Below, piece after piece: positions 1-8,598 of a DNA stretch of 47,541 bases; within the stretch, counting starts at the first letter, position 1, and every line of letters starts with the position of its first letter. The DNA comes from Crocinitomicaceae bacterium (GTDB lineage Bacteria; Bacteroidota; Bacteroidia; Flavobacteriales_D; Crocinitomicaceae), in assembly GCA_014762645.1 (NCBI GenBank), contig JABURP010000048.1:1-47541 (forward strand), read 5' to 3'. Under the pieces are notes generated by a model. The model did no database searches. It saw only the letters and a list, made by a program, of their open reading frames with translations, and was not told the origin of the DNA. The position numbers and the translations under genes were made by a program.

Positions 1-279
1 GCTTCAGCTTACTGTGTACAGGAGCCTAGTAAAAATAGCGCGGGGATGAATAATATATATAATTTTTTCATTGTTAAATAGGATTTAAACCAAAAGTATC
101 AATTATTTATAAATTCCGCTATTTGATTATGAATCATTAATTTAATGAGTAATTTGTAAATAGATGTAGCGATAATCTCATGTAAGGAAATGTATTGCTG
201 TCGTACTTTATGAGAAATAAATTATCTTCAGGAATGAACCTTTTAAGAAATAGGTTGTAATTAACAGCAAAGAGACAAA
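1..279. other. AT-rich leader region upstream of the first gene
   Basis: 279 bases with no convincing coding frame, tRNA or hairpin terminator. No exact TAnnTTTG box was found on the plus strand; the best is TACTTTAT near 205. The left edge probably cuts off a neighbouring feature. Confidence 0.4.
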
Positions 280-1314
280 ATGATAAAGTATCTATCTGTC
301 ATAGTAATCATGTGTTCTTCACTTTGTTTAGCACAAAGTAAGAAAGGGGTGCAAAGCTCGGAATCGGAAGTAACAGTGAGTACAGCCGAAACTGCAGAGG
401 TGGCACTAAACGCATATATTGAGCTGCGTGAAGGCTATAAACGAAGTGGTACTAAGCAATTCAGTCGTACGGAGCAATTTGAGATGGATGACTGGTGTTT
501 TGACATGCAGGAAAAGTTTCCGGATGCCTGGCAAACGGATTTTGCCTGGTATCTCAACGGTCATTTTTATCAGGAAAGAGGAGATAAAATCCTATCCGCA
601 TATAAGAAAGCACCTTCCGACAAGCGAGTTGTTAAGTCCCTCTACGGTTACTACGGTATGAAAGGTGAGTATGGAAAACAGAAAGAACTGGCATCTAAGG
701 TAATAAAGTATTATTCTACCAATGTCCTGTCTTATTACGAAGATGTTTTTCCGGCAACCGGTGTGTTAATTGTGAGTAGTGAAGAAGAAGCTATTCCACT
801 GTATGCCCTGCAACAGGTAAAAGGCAAGGGAAAGGGAGTAACAGTGGTAAATATGGATTATCTGATTAATGATGAATACCGAAAAGCAATGGCGCATAAA
901 CTGGGAACGGGAAGTGCTAAATTTTTCGGTGAAGAAAAAACATTCATTAAAACGTCACTAGCCAGTAGAAATGTGCATTTATCTGCAACGGTACACCAGG
1001 CTTATCTCAGCTCTGCTGCAGATAACACCTTCCTAACAGGTCTTTATTACGAAGGGTATGTGAAAGATCAGCAGGATAAACTCAATACATTCTGGGTTAG
1101 CGTGGCGACAAAGAATTTTGCCAGTATGAGCTTAACTAGCTCAGAGAAAAGATTGTATCGCAATTATCTACCTCCCTTACTGACATTGTATAAATTGAAA
1201 AAGACATTGGGAGAAAGTGATGAGACATTGAGAAAAGCAATTGCAGTAATTGCTAAAAAAGTAGAACAAACCAAAACAGTAAATGAAATTTTAACAGCTT
1301 ATGATAACGGTTAG
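280..1314 (+). CDS. Secreted protein of unknown function, TPR-like
   Basis: This 344-residue protein opens with a hydrophobic signal peptide ending LCLAQ (about residues 1-19), so it is probably exported to the periplasm. I do not recognise the full-length family. The first half is helical and aromatic-rich, like degenerate TPR repeats. Around residues 150-200 a stretch (VFPATGVLIVSSEEEAIPLY, then a Val/Asn-rich strand and YLINDEY) resembles in layout the C-terminal segment of DUF2723 membrane proteins, where GDNDTFPLWYLQEV is followed by VRVVNLSLLNTDWY. That similarity is my recollection and needs a profile search. The gene ends 47 bases before an ECF sigma factor on the same strand, so the three genes 280-3133 may be one operon. 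The ATG at 280 is chosen because the signal peptide starts there. Confidence 0.8.
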   Translation: MIKYLSVIVIMCSSLCLAQSKKGVQSSESEVTVSTAETAEVALNAYIELREGYKRSGTKQFSRTEQFEMDDWCFDMQEKFPDAWQTDFAWYLNGHFYQERGDKILSAYKKAPSDKRVVKSLYGYYGMKGEYGKQKELASKVIKYYSTNVLSYYEDVFPATGVLIVSSEEEAIPLYALQQVKGKGKGVTVVNMDYLINDEYRKAMAHKLGTGSAKFFGEEKTFIKTSLASRNVHLSATVHQAYLSSAADNTFLTGLYYEGYVKDQQDKLNTFWVSVATKNFASMSLTSSEKRLYRNYLPPLLTLYKLKKTLGESDETLRKAIAVIAKKVEQTKTVNEILTAYDNG

Positions 1315-1361
1315 TTAGTAGTAAGAAATAGTGGTCAATAGTAGTTGACGAAACATTTGTA

Positions 1362-1949
1362 ATGCGGCTCTTTAAGAAGGATTATTCTACATACACGGAT
1401 GAAGACCTAATGCGCTCGTTTGTCGGGGGTGACAGGATGGCCTTTGAGCAGATTTACGAAAGATACGAGCAGTTTATGGTGAACTTTTTTTACCGCAAAT
1501 TGTGGAACGACAGGATCAAGGCTGAGGATTTTACACATGACCTCTTTACCAAGATCATTGATAAACCAGAGTCATTTGACTTAAACCGGAATTTTAAAAC
1601 CTGGCTTTTTTCAGTGGCGAACAACATGTGTAAAAATGAGTATAAGAAACAAGAAGTACGCAAAAATACCGGATATGACGTTCCGGAAGGAGTGGAAGCC
1701 AAAGACGGTGCAATTTTACCGGACAAGGCAGTAGACAAATCTAATTTTGCAGAACAATTGAAGATAGAATTAAGTAAGCTAAACGATAAACACCGAGAAG
1801 TCTTTATGCTAAGACATTTTGAAGGCCTCTCGTTAAATGAAATAGCGGAAACCTTAGAAATCAACGCAGGCACGGTAAAGTCAAGGTTGCATCACGCGAC
1901 TAAAGCTTTAGCAGAGAAATTGGCGGTTTTCAGAAAAACAATGATATGA
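1362..1949 (+). CDS. RNA polymerase sigma-70 factor, ECF subfamily
   Basis: A 195-residue ECF sigma factor. Region 2 lies at about residues 25-95: FEQIYERYEQFM, then the DFTHDLFTKI acidic helix and the FKTWLFSVANN core-binding/-10 segment. After a linker, region 4 lies at about 130-190, with LNDKHREVFMLRHFEGLSLN and the helix-turn-helix INAGTVKSRLHHA that reads the -35 element. Length and order are normal for the family. It directs core RNA polymerase to a small stress-type regulon. Its stop codon overlaps the start of the next gene by 4 nt (ATGA), a typical sigma/anti-sigma arrangement, so the downstream membrane protein is probably its regulator. Confidence 0.93.
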   Translation: MRLFKKDYSTYTDEDLMRSFVGGDRMAFEQIYERYEQFMVNFFYRKLWNDRIKAEDFTHDLFTKIIDKPESFDLNRNFKTWLFSVANNMCKNEYKKQEVRKNTGYDVPEGVEAKDGAILPDKAVDKSNFAEQLKIELSKLNDKHREVFMLRHFEGLSLNEIAETLEINAGTVKSRLHHATKALAEKLAVFRKTMI

Positions 1950-3133
1950 CAACAGAAATGGAAAATATCATCCTGAACAAAGAGTACTTTGAGCTCACGC
2001 CCGAAGAACTCGAGTCTGTGAGCGATTTGGTGCAAAATGCCGAAGAGTACGACGAGATGAAATGGTTTCTCGCAAGTACCCAGGAAGCATTGGCCGGAGA
2101 TAAAATTCAGGCCACACCACAGCTAAAGAAGAAAGTGATGGACCATCTGCATAAAGATCAGGCCTCCCGTAAATTCTGGCTGAATGGCGTGAGTATATTT
2201 CTGTGGCCAACGGATAAAGAAGTGTATCGCAGACCGGCCTTCCAAATGTCTCTTGCTGCCTTGCTGCTCATTGGATTCCTAATGGTATATAACACCAATT
2301 TAGAAGTGGATAACGTGGCGGTGAATGATACAGTAACTGAAAAAACAACTGGTACTGAAGAAAATGAGGATCTGGTTGTATCAGAAAATGAAGAAACATC
2401 AGAAGCTGAAGATGCTGATGGAAAACTTTCTGCCCTTGAAGATGATGAACCAAGTGGAGATAATCTGGAAAGAGCCCTGGAAGCAAAGAAAAGTGAAGAT
2501 GGAAGTGGTTCCGGACCAAAGGATGGATTATTTGAATTGGACAAGGTCACAAGTACAGACGAAGAGGAGGAAGTGGATGTGCCGGATTATGCTATGCATG
2601 ATGGTTTCTATGAAGAACCTAAAGTTGAGTCTGAACTTCAGCCAGTTGAAGAAAAAATAGTGCTTGAAGAAGAAAAGGAACAGACGATTATAAGCAATGC
2701 CAATAATAATGAGGGCGTGTCAGATGAATCGGTGGCTTTTGCTGATGATGCAGATACAGAAACAGATTTGAGAACGAAATCAAGAAATAACTCCCTTAAA
2801 AAGGAAAAGCAAAAAGACAATAAACCTGCAAATAAGCTTACGGTTGATAAGAACGAAGATGCAGCCAACACCTATAAAAATGATGATCAAAATGGAGGAG
2901 ATGGTGAATATGCTTTTTCAACTACCACCACAGCTGATACTACTTCACTTAATCAGCCACTGGGTGGAGCTACAACAACTACCGGGGCAGATGAAAGGAG
3001 AGACTTGGGATATTACAATACAGCCACAGTCAATGGAAGTTATGGCGTGGATAATGTTCAAGAAATTGATGCCGGTCAAATGAATGTGAAATCAACTCCG
3101 GAACTTAAAAAACTGTTTAAGACGTTTAAATAG
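1946..3133 (+). CDS. Probable anti-sigma factor with long acidic extracytoplasmic tail
   Basis: A 395-residue single-pass membrane protein. Residues 1-95 are soluble and should face the cytoplasm: an acidic helix, then a basic LKKKVMDHLHKD segment. One transmembrane helix follows at about 99-116 (MSLAALLLIGFLMVY). The remaining 280 residues are very rich in Glu, Asp, Ser, Asn and Thr, with almost no hydrophobic core, and so are probably disordered outside the cytoplasmic membrane. The last 60 residues regain some order (RRDLGYYNTATVNGSYG, then LKKLFKTF). The 4-nt overlap with the sigma gene and the cytoplasm-helix-periplasm layout support an anti-sigma role. I see no HxxxCxxC zinc motif, so it would not be a classical ZAS protein. 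Function is inferred from position. Confidence 0.75.
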   Translation: MTTEMENIILNKEYFELTPEELESVSDLVQNAEEYDEMKWFLASTQEALAGDKIQATPQLKKKVMDHLHKDQASRKFWLNGVSIFLWPTDKEVYRRPAFQMSLAALLLIGFLMVYNTNLEVDNVAVNDTVTEKTTGTEENEDLVVSENEETSEAEDADGKLSALEDDEPSGDNLERALEAKKSEDGSGSGPKDGLFELDKVTSTDEEEEVDVPDYAMHDGFYEEPKVESELQPVEEKIVLEEEKEQTIISNANNNEGVSDESVAFADDADTETDLRTKSRNNSLKKEKQKDNKPANKLTVDKNEDAANTYKNDDQNGGDGEYAFSTTTTADTTSLNQPLGGATTTTGADERRDLGYYNTATVNGSYGVDNVQEIDAGQMNVKSTPELKKLFKTFK

Positions 3134-3182
3134 TGAGGCTTTTATTTTGATGCTGAAGGTAGTAAATGAACAGTTTGTGAAA

Positions 3183-3923
3183 TCAAATCGCCCATACGTC
3201 AGTTTTTTGCAACCATCCTTTATTGCCATTCAAATCAATTTCCACCCAGTCTTTATCGTCAGAAATTAACCTGACTTTGACACCTTCTGACAATTTGTAG
3301 CTAATGTTAGCATCACTGGTGGGTGACGTCATCACATTGACCTGTTCAGTTATCACGACAGCTTTAGATCTTTTAGTAACATAATCCTTGTGAAGATACC
3401 CTGTTAGTATTGAGATAATTAATCCAAAGGCAAGTAATCCGCCTGAAATTAAGCTGAAATTACGGGTTTTTCTGTTCTTGTTAATAATGAAAACAGATGC
3501 GAAAAAGGAGAGTAAAACAGAACAAATTAAACTCAGCCAAACCCAAAAGTTGATATTGGATGAAAATACTAATCCCTGCAACCAATGTTCAAATCCATGT
3601 CGCTGGGTGTCAATCTGATCGACCGTTTGAGCATTGGCAAAGTTGAGGTTAAATAAGGCATCTTCATGATCAGGCTCAATTTTCAAGGCTGATTCAAAGG
3701 CCCAAATGGATTTACCCAATTCACCATTCCGATAATAGGCATTGCCAAGATTATAATACAGCTCAGCCGAATGATATCCCTGTGAAACAATTGAACTGTA
3801 TTTTTCAATGGCTTGTTCGTAGTTTCCGGATTCGTACAGCTTATTTCCTTCCTGAAATTTATCTTGCTGCGCTATTCCAAAAACAGCCACGATTAAAAAT
3901 CCGTATGTCAGTAACCACTTCAT
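3183..3923 (-). CDS. batE: BatE: TPR and SH3 domain membrane protein
   Basis: A 246-residue protein with signal peptide (to about residue 19), two TPR repeats at about 20-95 (AELYYNLGNAYYRNGELGKS is canonical), two transmembrane helices (about 123-147 and 157-175), and a C-terminal bacterial SH3 domain (about 185-246, ending DDKDWVEIDLNGNKGWL). This TPR-TM-SH3 order matches BatE, the last protein of the Bacteroidota/Leptospira Bat operon, thought to act in the envelope in oxidative-stress tolerance. The start codon overlaps the batD stop (TAATG), so translation is probably coupled. The operon ends here, facing the sigma module end to end. Confidence 0.88.
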   Translation of the reverse strand: MKWLLTYGFLIVAVFGIAQQDKFQEGNKLYESGNYEQAIEKYSSIVSQGYHSAELYYNLGNAYYRNGELGKSIWAFESALKIEPDHEDALFNLNFANAQTVDQIDTQRHGFEHWLQGLVFSSNINFWVWLSLICSVLLSFFASVFIINKNRKTRNFSLISGGLLAFGLIISILTGYLHKDYVTKRSKAVVITEQVNVMTSPTSDANISYKLSEGVKVRLISDDKDWVEIDLNGNKGWLQKTDVWAI

Positions 3924-5635
3924 TATAATTGTCTGTTCAGATCTTGAATTAATGCCTCGGTTTTGTCGTATAACTCACTCATGTTTTGTGAAGAAATAGG
4001 GGCGTATCGTGCCATTTCCAGCTTGTCCCATATTTCTCCAAAAGTTTGGATAATACTTGTATTTACTCCCTTTTTATCCAATAACTGGATAATATTGTTT
4101 CTGGACAATGCCGATCGCCCAACATCCAAATTCACCATGAAATACTCTTCTAAAGCACGTTTAAGTTCATTTACACCTTCAATTCCTTCTAATCGCTTAA
4201 GTTTTTTGATGTCTTTGACAGTACTACGTTTGGCAACTTTTTGTTCGGCGGCTTTAATTTCTTCTTCAGATTTTTTTGATTTTCTTCTTTTGATGATTAG
4301 GAGCACAAAGAAAAATCCAAGAGGTCCGGTTACCCCAAGCCAGAAATATAACCTCCCAAATAAGAAATCAGCATCTGTAAAAAACTCTGCTGATGTAGTA
4401 TGAATGTATCGAATATCTGTTTCTGTTGCTTCTTCGCCATTGCTACTATTATTGGTGACCATAAATGTTTCGTTGCCCTTGGCCACAGTTAACAAGATAT
4501 CATGCGTAGAGACAGATTTCATTTGTTTGTCATTCCAGTCAAAATAAGAAAATGAATAGGGTAGAATGAGGTATTCTCCGGCTTTGGTAGGTGTAATGAC
4601 ATAGTGATAATTAACTGACCCTGTAGCACCTTCTTCAGATTGCGTGAGGTTTCGTTCAATTTCTGGTCCGGTTACCATAAAACTATCTTTCGGAAAATTA
4701 AACTCGGGTGTTTTTAATAAGTGAAAATTACCAGTTCCGGAAATAGTAACATTCATGTCAATGGCGTGGTTAGCAACGACAGAGGTCTTGGAGATTTCAT
4801 GTGTAATTTCAAATTCGCCGGCCATCCCATAATAATTTTCGGGCTTGTCTACAGGAACCTCTTTTACCTTGATTTGTAAACTGTTTGAATATCCATCCAT
4901 GTACTTGTTTTCCCAGATTGAATACGATTCAACGGCTGAACCGTAATAAGCTGAAATGTCAATGGTTCCGGGATGGTCAGCAAAGCAGACTTCCTTAGTT
5001 AATTCTATGACCTGATATTTTTTGCCCTTGACGTTTTGTTCGTAACGGGTAAAAGTATGTCCCGGATCACGTTCGTTATAAAGCGGATGACGGGTTAATC
5101 CCAAAGCATCTCCCTTCACAATATTGTTGATGTTTTCAGGTAATTTTTCGGAATACAGATACATAGTAAGGGTAAACGGTTCACCTACATAAACGCTCTG
5201 CTTATTACTCACCAGTTTAAAATAATAAGATGCTACACCTTCATTGGCTTTGTGAAGTTCATCTGCATCAACTACGGTCACTGTAACATCTTCAGAGGTT
5301 TTGTTTTCGTTCTCACACTTAGCGGTTGCCTCTCCAATGGTGATTTTTCCTTTTTTCTTTGGACGCAAAACGAATGTAAGTGTACTGGTACATACATTCG
5401 TAACCTTTCCATTGATATTCATGGTGTAGGACGACTGACCCGGTTGTCGGTCCAGAACATCAAAATCTGAAAAGTCTGGTGGTTCAATATTACAGTCACA
5501 ATCCGTTTGGATTTGATACGTCAGAGGCTGTACACTAGAAATCCTTGAACTGCTAACAGCTGTTTCAATATAGGCCTTTTGGCCAAAGCCAAAAAACACA
5601 ATGAAGAGGGGCAATATGGCTAACAGTCGTATCAC
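3923..5635 (-). CDS. batD: BatD: membrane-anchored beta-domain protein
   Basis: A 570-residue BatD-family protein (oxygen-tolerance family). A signal peptide (FFGFGQ cleavage region) leads into a large extracytoplasmic beta-rich region (about 20-420) with the family's opening pattern (VQPLTYQI, then PDFSDFDVLDRQPGQSSYT) and repeated immunoglobulin-like modules with YVGEPFTLTMYLYS. A transmembrane helix lies at about 427-448 (FWLGVTGPLGFFFVLLIIKRR), followed by a roughly 120-residue cytoplasmic helical tail. The start is GTG, overlapping the batC stop by 4 nt (GTGA), which points to translational coupling. It probably forms a membrane complex with BatA/BatB. Confidence 0.9.
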   Translation of the reverse strand: MIRLLAILPLFIVFFGFGQKAYIETAVSSSRISSVQPLTYQIQTDCDCNIEPPDFSDFDVLDRQPGQSSYTMNINGKVTNVCTSTLTFVLRPKKKGKITIGEATAKCENENKTSEDVTVTVVDADELHKANEGVASYYFKLVSNKQSVYVGEPFTLTMYLYSEKLPENINNIVKGDALGLTRHPLYNERDPGHTFTRYEQNVKGKKYQVIELTKEVCFADHPGTIDISAYYGSAVESYSIWENKYMDGYSNSLQIKVKEVPVDKPENYYGMAGEFEITHEISKTSVVANHAIDMNVTISGTGNFHLLKTPEFNFPKDSFMVTGPEIERNLTQSEEGATGSVNYHYVITPTKAGEYLILPYSFSYFDWNDKQMKSVSTHDILLTVAKGNETFMVTNNSSNGEEATETDIRYIHTTSAEFFTDADFLFGRLYFWLGVTGPLGFFFVLLIIKRRKSKKSEEEIKAAEQKVAKRSTVKDIKKLKRLEGIEGVNELKRALEEYFMVNLDVGRSALSRNNIIQLLDKKGVNTSIIQTFGEIWDKLEMARYAPISSQNMSELYDKTEALIQDLNRQL

Positions 5636-6432
5636 CAGTCTTTCTTTTGAGGACTTCCGTACCCTACTTTTTTCTTGTTATTTAATTTCTTCTGCAATTC
5701 TTTTTCCCTTTGGTAATAGGCGTTCAAAATGTTCTCGATCTGTTCTTTGGACAACTTTGCACTATAACTTTGACCACTTCCGTCCTGGTCTTGTCTGTCT
5801 TGTGGTTGCTGGTCTGAGTTACCATCCTCCTCCTGATCTCCCTGATCGCCATCCTTTTCCTCCTGATCATTTCCAGAATCATTATTTTCATCACCATTTT
5901 CCTGGTTTTCCTGGTTTTGATTTTCCTGATTTTGGTTATCTCCCATATTCTGCCCATCACCACCATTTGATTGATCTTGCTGGTTTTGTTTTTGCTGCTG
6001 ATCCTGTTTTTGTTTCATCTGCTGTGCATAGGCCAGGTTATACCGTGTTTCTTCATCAGATGGATTAAGTCGAAGTGCATTTTTATAGGCTTCAATTGCT
6101 TCATCCAACTCTTGTTTCATCATGTGGGCATTGCCAATATTGTGATAGGCTTTAGCTTTATCAAAGGAAGTTGGAGCGAGGTTAACTACCGTATTCATAC
6201 GTTCAATAGCCTTGTCATTTTGATTCAATCGATAATAGGCATTGGCCAGGTTGTAGTTGGCTTTAAAGTTCAATGGTGACTGATTTACAGCATCTAGATA
6301 ATAGTCTGCGGCTTTTTCATAATCACCTTCATTAAAGGCCTGATTTCCGTAATATAAGTTTCGCTTGATTTCGTCCTGAGCAACGCACATCAATGGTAAA
6401 AACAATGCTATGATGAACAATCTAAATATCAT
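5632..6432 (-). CDS. batC: BatC: periplasmic TPR protein
   Basis: A TPR protein of about 266 residues. After a signal peptide ending LMCVAQ, three TPR repeats cover roughly residues 25-140 (FNEGDYEKAADYYLDAVNQS, FKANYNLANAYYRL, LDEAIEAYKNALRLNP). A Gln/Asn/Asp/Glu low-complexity tract follows (about 150-225, many QN and QD repeats), then a short basic conserved C-terminus (GYGSPQKKDW). This is the usual BatC layout. The start at 6432 (ATG with AGGA just upstream) is preferred over an upstream in-frame TTG at 6453, because it places the signal peptide at the N-terminus. The gene overlaps the end of batB by 11 nt. Confidence 0.88.
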   Translation of the reverse strand: MIFRLFIIALFLPLMCVAQDEIKRNLYYGNQAFNEGDYEKAADYYLDAVNQSPLNFKANYNLANAYYRLNQNDKAIERMNTVVNLAPTSFDKAKAYHNIGNAHMMKQELDEAIEAYKNALRLNPSDEETRYNLAYAQQMKQKQDQQQKQNQQDQSNGGDGQNMGDNQNQENQNQENQENGDENNDSGNDQEEKDGDQGDQEEDGNSDQQPQDRQDQDGSGQSYSAKLSKEQIENILNAYYQREKELQKKLNNKKKVGYGSPQKKDW

Positions 6433-7576
6433 ATTCCTGTAGTTTATGTACAAATCCTGACCTGTTTTCGGTAATGAAGAACTCTATAAACAATAACACG
6501 AGTCCGAGTGCCAGAAACCAATGGAACTGGTCTTCATAATCCGAATACAAGCTGGATTCCATTTCTGTCTTTTCAATTTTCCTAATCTCTTCCATCAAAC
6601 CTTCCAGGTTGACGTAATTTCCTTCTGCCCGGACGTAAGTACCACCACCAATTTGTGCAATGTTGACAAGCATTTCTTCATTGAGCTTGGTGTATACCGT
6701 TTTCCCGTACGCATCTTCTTTTAAGCCTACCATTTCACCGTTTTTGTATTCAGGAATCGGTGTTTCATTCTGTGTCCCCATTCCAACGGTGTTTACAATG
6801 ATGTTCATTTCATTGGCTGATCGGGCCATGGCTTCTGCATCACCTTCATGGTCTTCTCCATCTGACATTACAATGATGGCTTTGTTAACCCCGTTTTCCA
6901 TATCGAATGATTGAATGCATTTGTCAATGGCCAGTCCGATTGAGGTCCCCTGATTGGTCATCATATCCGGAGAAATGGTTTGCAAAAACATTTTAATGGC
7001 TCTGTAATCAGCTGTCAGAGGAACTTGTAGAAATGCGTCGCCAGCAAATACGAGAATTCCAACCTTATCCCCATGAAGGGAGCGAAGAAAACGGTCAATA
7101 GACATTTTTGCCACGGTTAATCGATCCCGGTTTGGGTCCAGGTCAAGTGCTCTCATGGAGTTAGAAATGTCCAGTGCAATCATGATCTCAATCCCTTCGG
7201 CAACCATTTCATTTCGTCCTTTACCATATTGAGGATTGGCAAGTGCAAGGATTAGGAACGCCAGTGCATTTCTGAAGAGGAAAAACTTGAAGTAAGATTT
7301 AACTTCTGAAACCGGAGCGGTCAGATAACGCAATAGTTTGTCAGAGGCCAGTTGACTTAATGTCTTGTTTTTCCAGTTGAGTACCACCAGATAACCCAAT
7401 GCAACAATAGGGATCAATGCCAATCCACAGAGAATGTACTCGTTTTCAAACCGGAAGTTCTCCAAATCTGACATGTAATAATACAAACTCACCCCAATAG
7501 ACCAGAAGATGACCTCCCAGATAATAACGGCGATCAGGATGTGCTTAATATTATATTTGTGTACACTTACTGCCAT
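6422..7576 (-). CDS. batB: BatB: von Willebrand factor A membrane protein
   Basis: A 384-residue VWA protein. Two N-terminal membrane helices and a third near residue 95 precede a VWA domain (about 130-320) with an intact metal-ion-dependent adhesion motif DISNS, the conserved Thr region GTSIGLAIDKC and the second acidic motif VMSDGEDHEGD. A C-terminal transmembrane helix follows (FHWFLALGLVLLFIEFFI). The domain probably binds a divalent metal and partner proteins. The start is taken as ATG at 7576, sharing a base with the batA stop (TGATG) rather than the preceding TTG. VWA paralogy with batA next door is normal for Bat operons. Confidence 0.92.
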   Translation of the reverse strand: MAVSVHKYNIKHILIAVIIWEVIFWSIGVSLYYYMSDLENFRFENEYILCGLALIPIVALGYLVVLNWKNKTLSQLASDKLLRYLTAPVSEVKSYFKFFLFRNALAFLILALANPQYGKGRNEMVAEGIEIMIALDISNSMRALDLDPNRDRLTVAKMSIDRFLRSLHGDKVGILVFAGDAFLQVPLTADYRAIKMFLQTISPDMMTNQGTSIGLAIDKCIQSFDMENGVNKAIIVMSDGEDHEGDAEAMARSANEMNIIVNTVGMGTQNETPIPEYKNGEMVGLKEDAYGKTVYTKLNEEMLVNIAQIGGGTYVRAEGNYVNLEGLMEEIRKIEKTEMESSLYSDYEDQFHWFLALGLVLLFIEFFITENRSGFVHKLQEYDI

Positions 7577-8598
7577 CAAGGAATACTTTTTAATGCACTG
7601 TTATCAATTACTTTATATCCCAGGATTAACAGGATTCCAAAAATTAAAAAGCCATAGTATTTTTCAGGTGGATCAATTTTAAAATCAAGCACTTTTACTT
7701 TTGATTTTTCCAATCGGTCAATATCCTTATATATGTGTTTGAGTTCTGTATTATTTCTCGCCCTGTAATATTTCCCTCCGGTCATATTGGCGATATCAGT
7801 TAACAATTCTTCATCTATTTGCACGGGCATACTCATGTTAAACCCACCGAAAATTGGAGTAGGGGCCGTTCCTTCAGCACCAACACCTATGGTATATACA
7901 CAAATGCCCTTTTCTTTCGCAATTTCAGCAGCCTCTAATGGTTTAATATCTCCTGAATTATTGAGGCCATCTGTCATCAGAATTACAACCTTACTTTTAG
8001 CGTCACTTTCTGCCAGGCGGATAACGGCAGTAATTAAACCAACACCAATAGCTGTACCCGGAGTTACCATTCCGGTTTGTACTTTTCCCAATTGATCCAG
8101 CAATAACTCATGATCTGTTGTCATTGGGGATTGTGTGTAGGCTTCCGCTTCATATAATACGAGCCCAATTCTGTCTGTTGGACGGTCTTCAATAAACTGA
8201 GCAGCTACTTCTTTGGCAGCTTCCAATCGGTTTGGCTTGAGGTCTTCTGCCAACATACTCTGGGAAACATCCATAGATATGACAATATCAATCCCTTCTA
8301 TGTTCTTTTTTTCGTACTCATCAATGTCAATGGGTGAGTGAGGACGCGCCAGGGCCAAAATAACGTACGATAAACCGATCAAAAACAATCCGAAATTGAC
8401 ATGCTTCAATAACGCTATCCAGTTCACCTTTTTCCTGGTAAATTGATCTGTTGAAGACAATTTGATCTGTTTAAACTCCATATTCCTCTGAAACAGGTAC
8501 CACAGAATAATCACAGGAATGATCAGGAATATCCAAAACGCTTCAGGGTGCACATACTCAAATGCAAAGGGCCATATTTTGTAAATGCTACTCCCCAT
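7576..8598 (-). CDS. batA: BatA: von Willebrand factor A membrane protein
   Basis: A 340-residue VWA protein. A membrane helix near 22-38 (FWIFLIIPVIILWYLF) and another near 68-86 precede the VWA domain (about 100-300), with the metal-site motif DVSQS at 110-114, PGTAIGVGLITAV and the VVILMTDGLNNSGD strand. A last transmembrane helix (YGFLIFGILLILGYKV) lies near the C-terminus. This matches BatA, where membrane helices bracket a VWA domain. The gene overlaps the upstream 320-residue gene by 11 nt and is coupled to batB, consistent with stoichiometric synthesis of an envelope complex. Confidence 0.92.
   Translation of the reverse strand: MGSSIYKIWPFAFEYVHPEAFWIFLIIPVIILWYLFQRNMEFKQIKLSSTDQFTRKKVNWIALLKHVNFGLFLIGLSYVILALARPHSPIDIDEYEKKNIEGIDIVISMDVSQSMLAEDLKPNRLEAAKEVAAQFIEDRPTDRIGLVLYEAEAYTQSPMTTDHELLLDQLGKVQTGMVTPGTAIGVGLITAVIRLAESDAKSKVVILMTDGLNNSGDIKPLEAAEIAKEKGICVYTIGVGAEGTAPTPIFGGFNMSMPVQIDEELLTDIANMTGGKYYRARNNTELKHIYKDIDRLEKSKVKVLDFKIDPPEKYYGFLIFGILLILGYKVIDNSALKSIP

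Noticed and set aside
5601-6068. Plus-strand frame of 155 codons antisense to batC/batD
   Set aside because: Its His/Pro/Phe-rich sequence is the mirror of the QN/QD-rich BatC tract; batC has clear TPRs and coupling to its neighbours.
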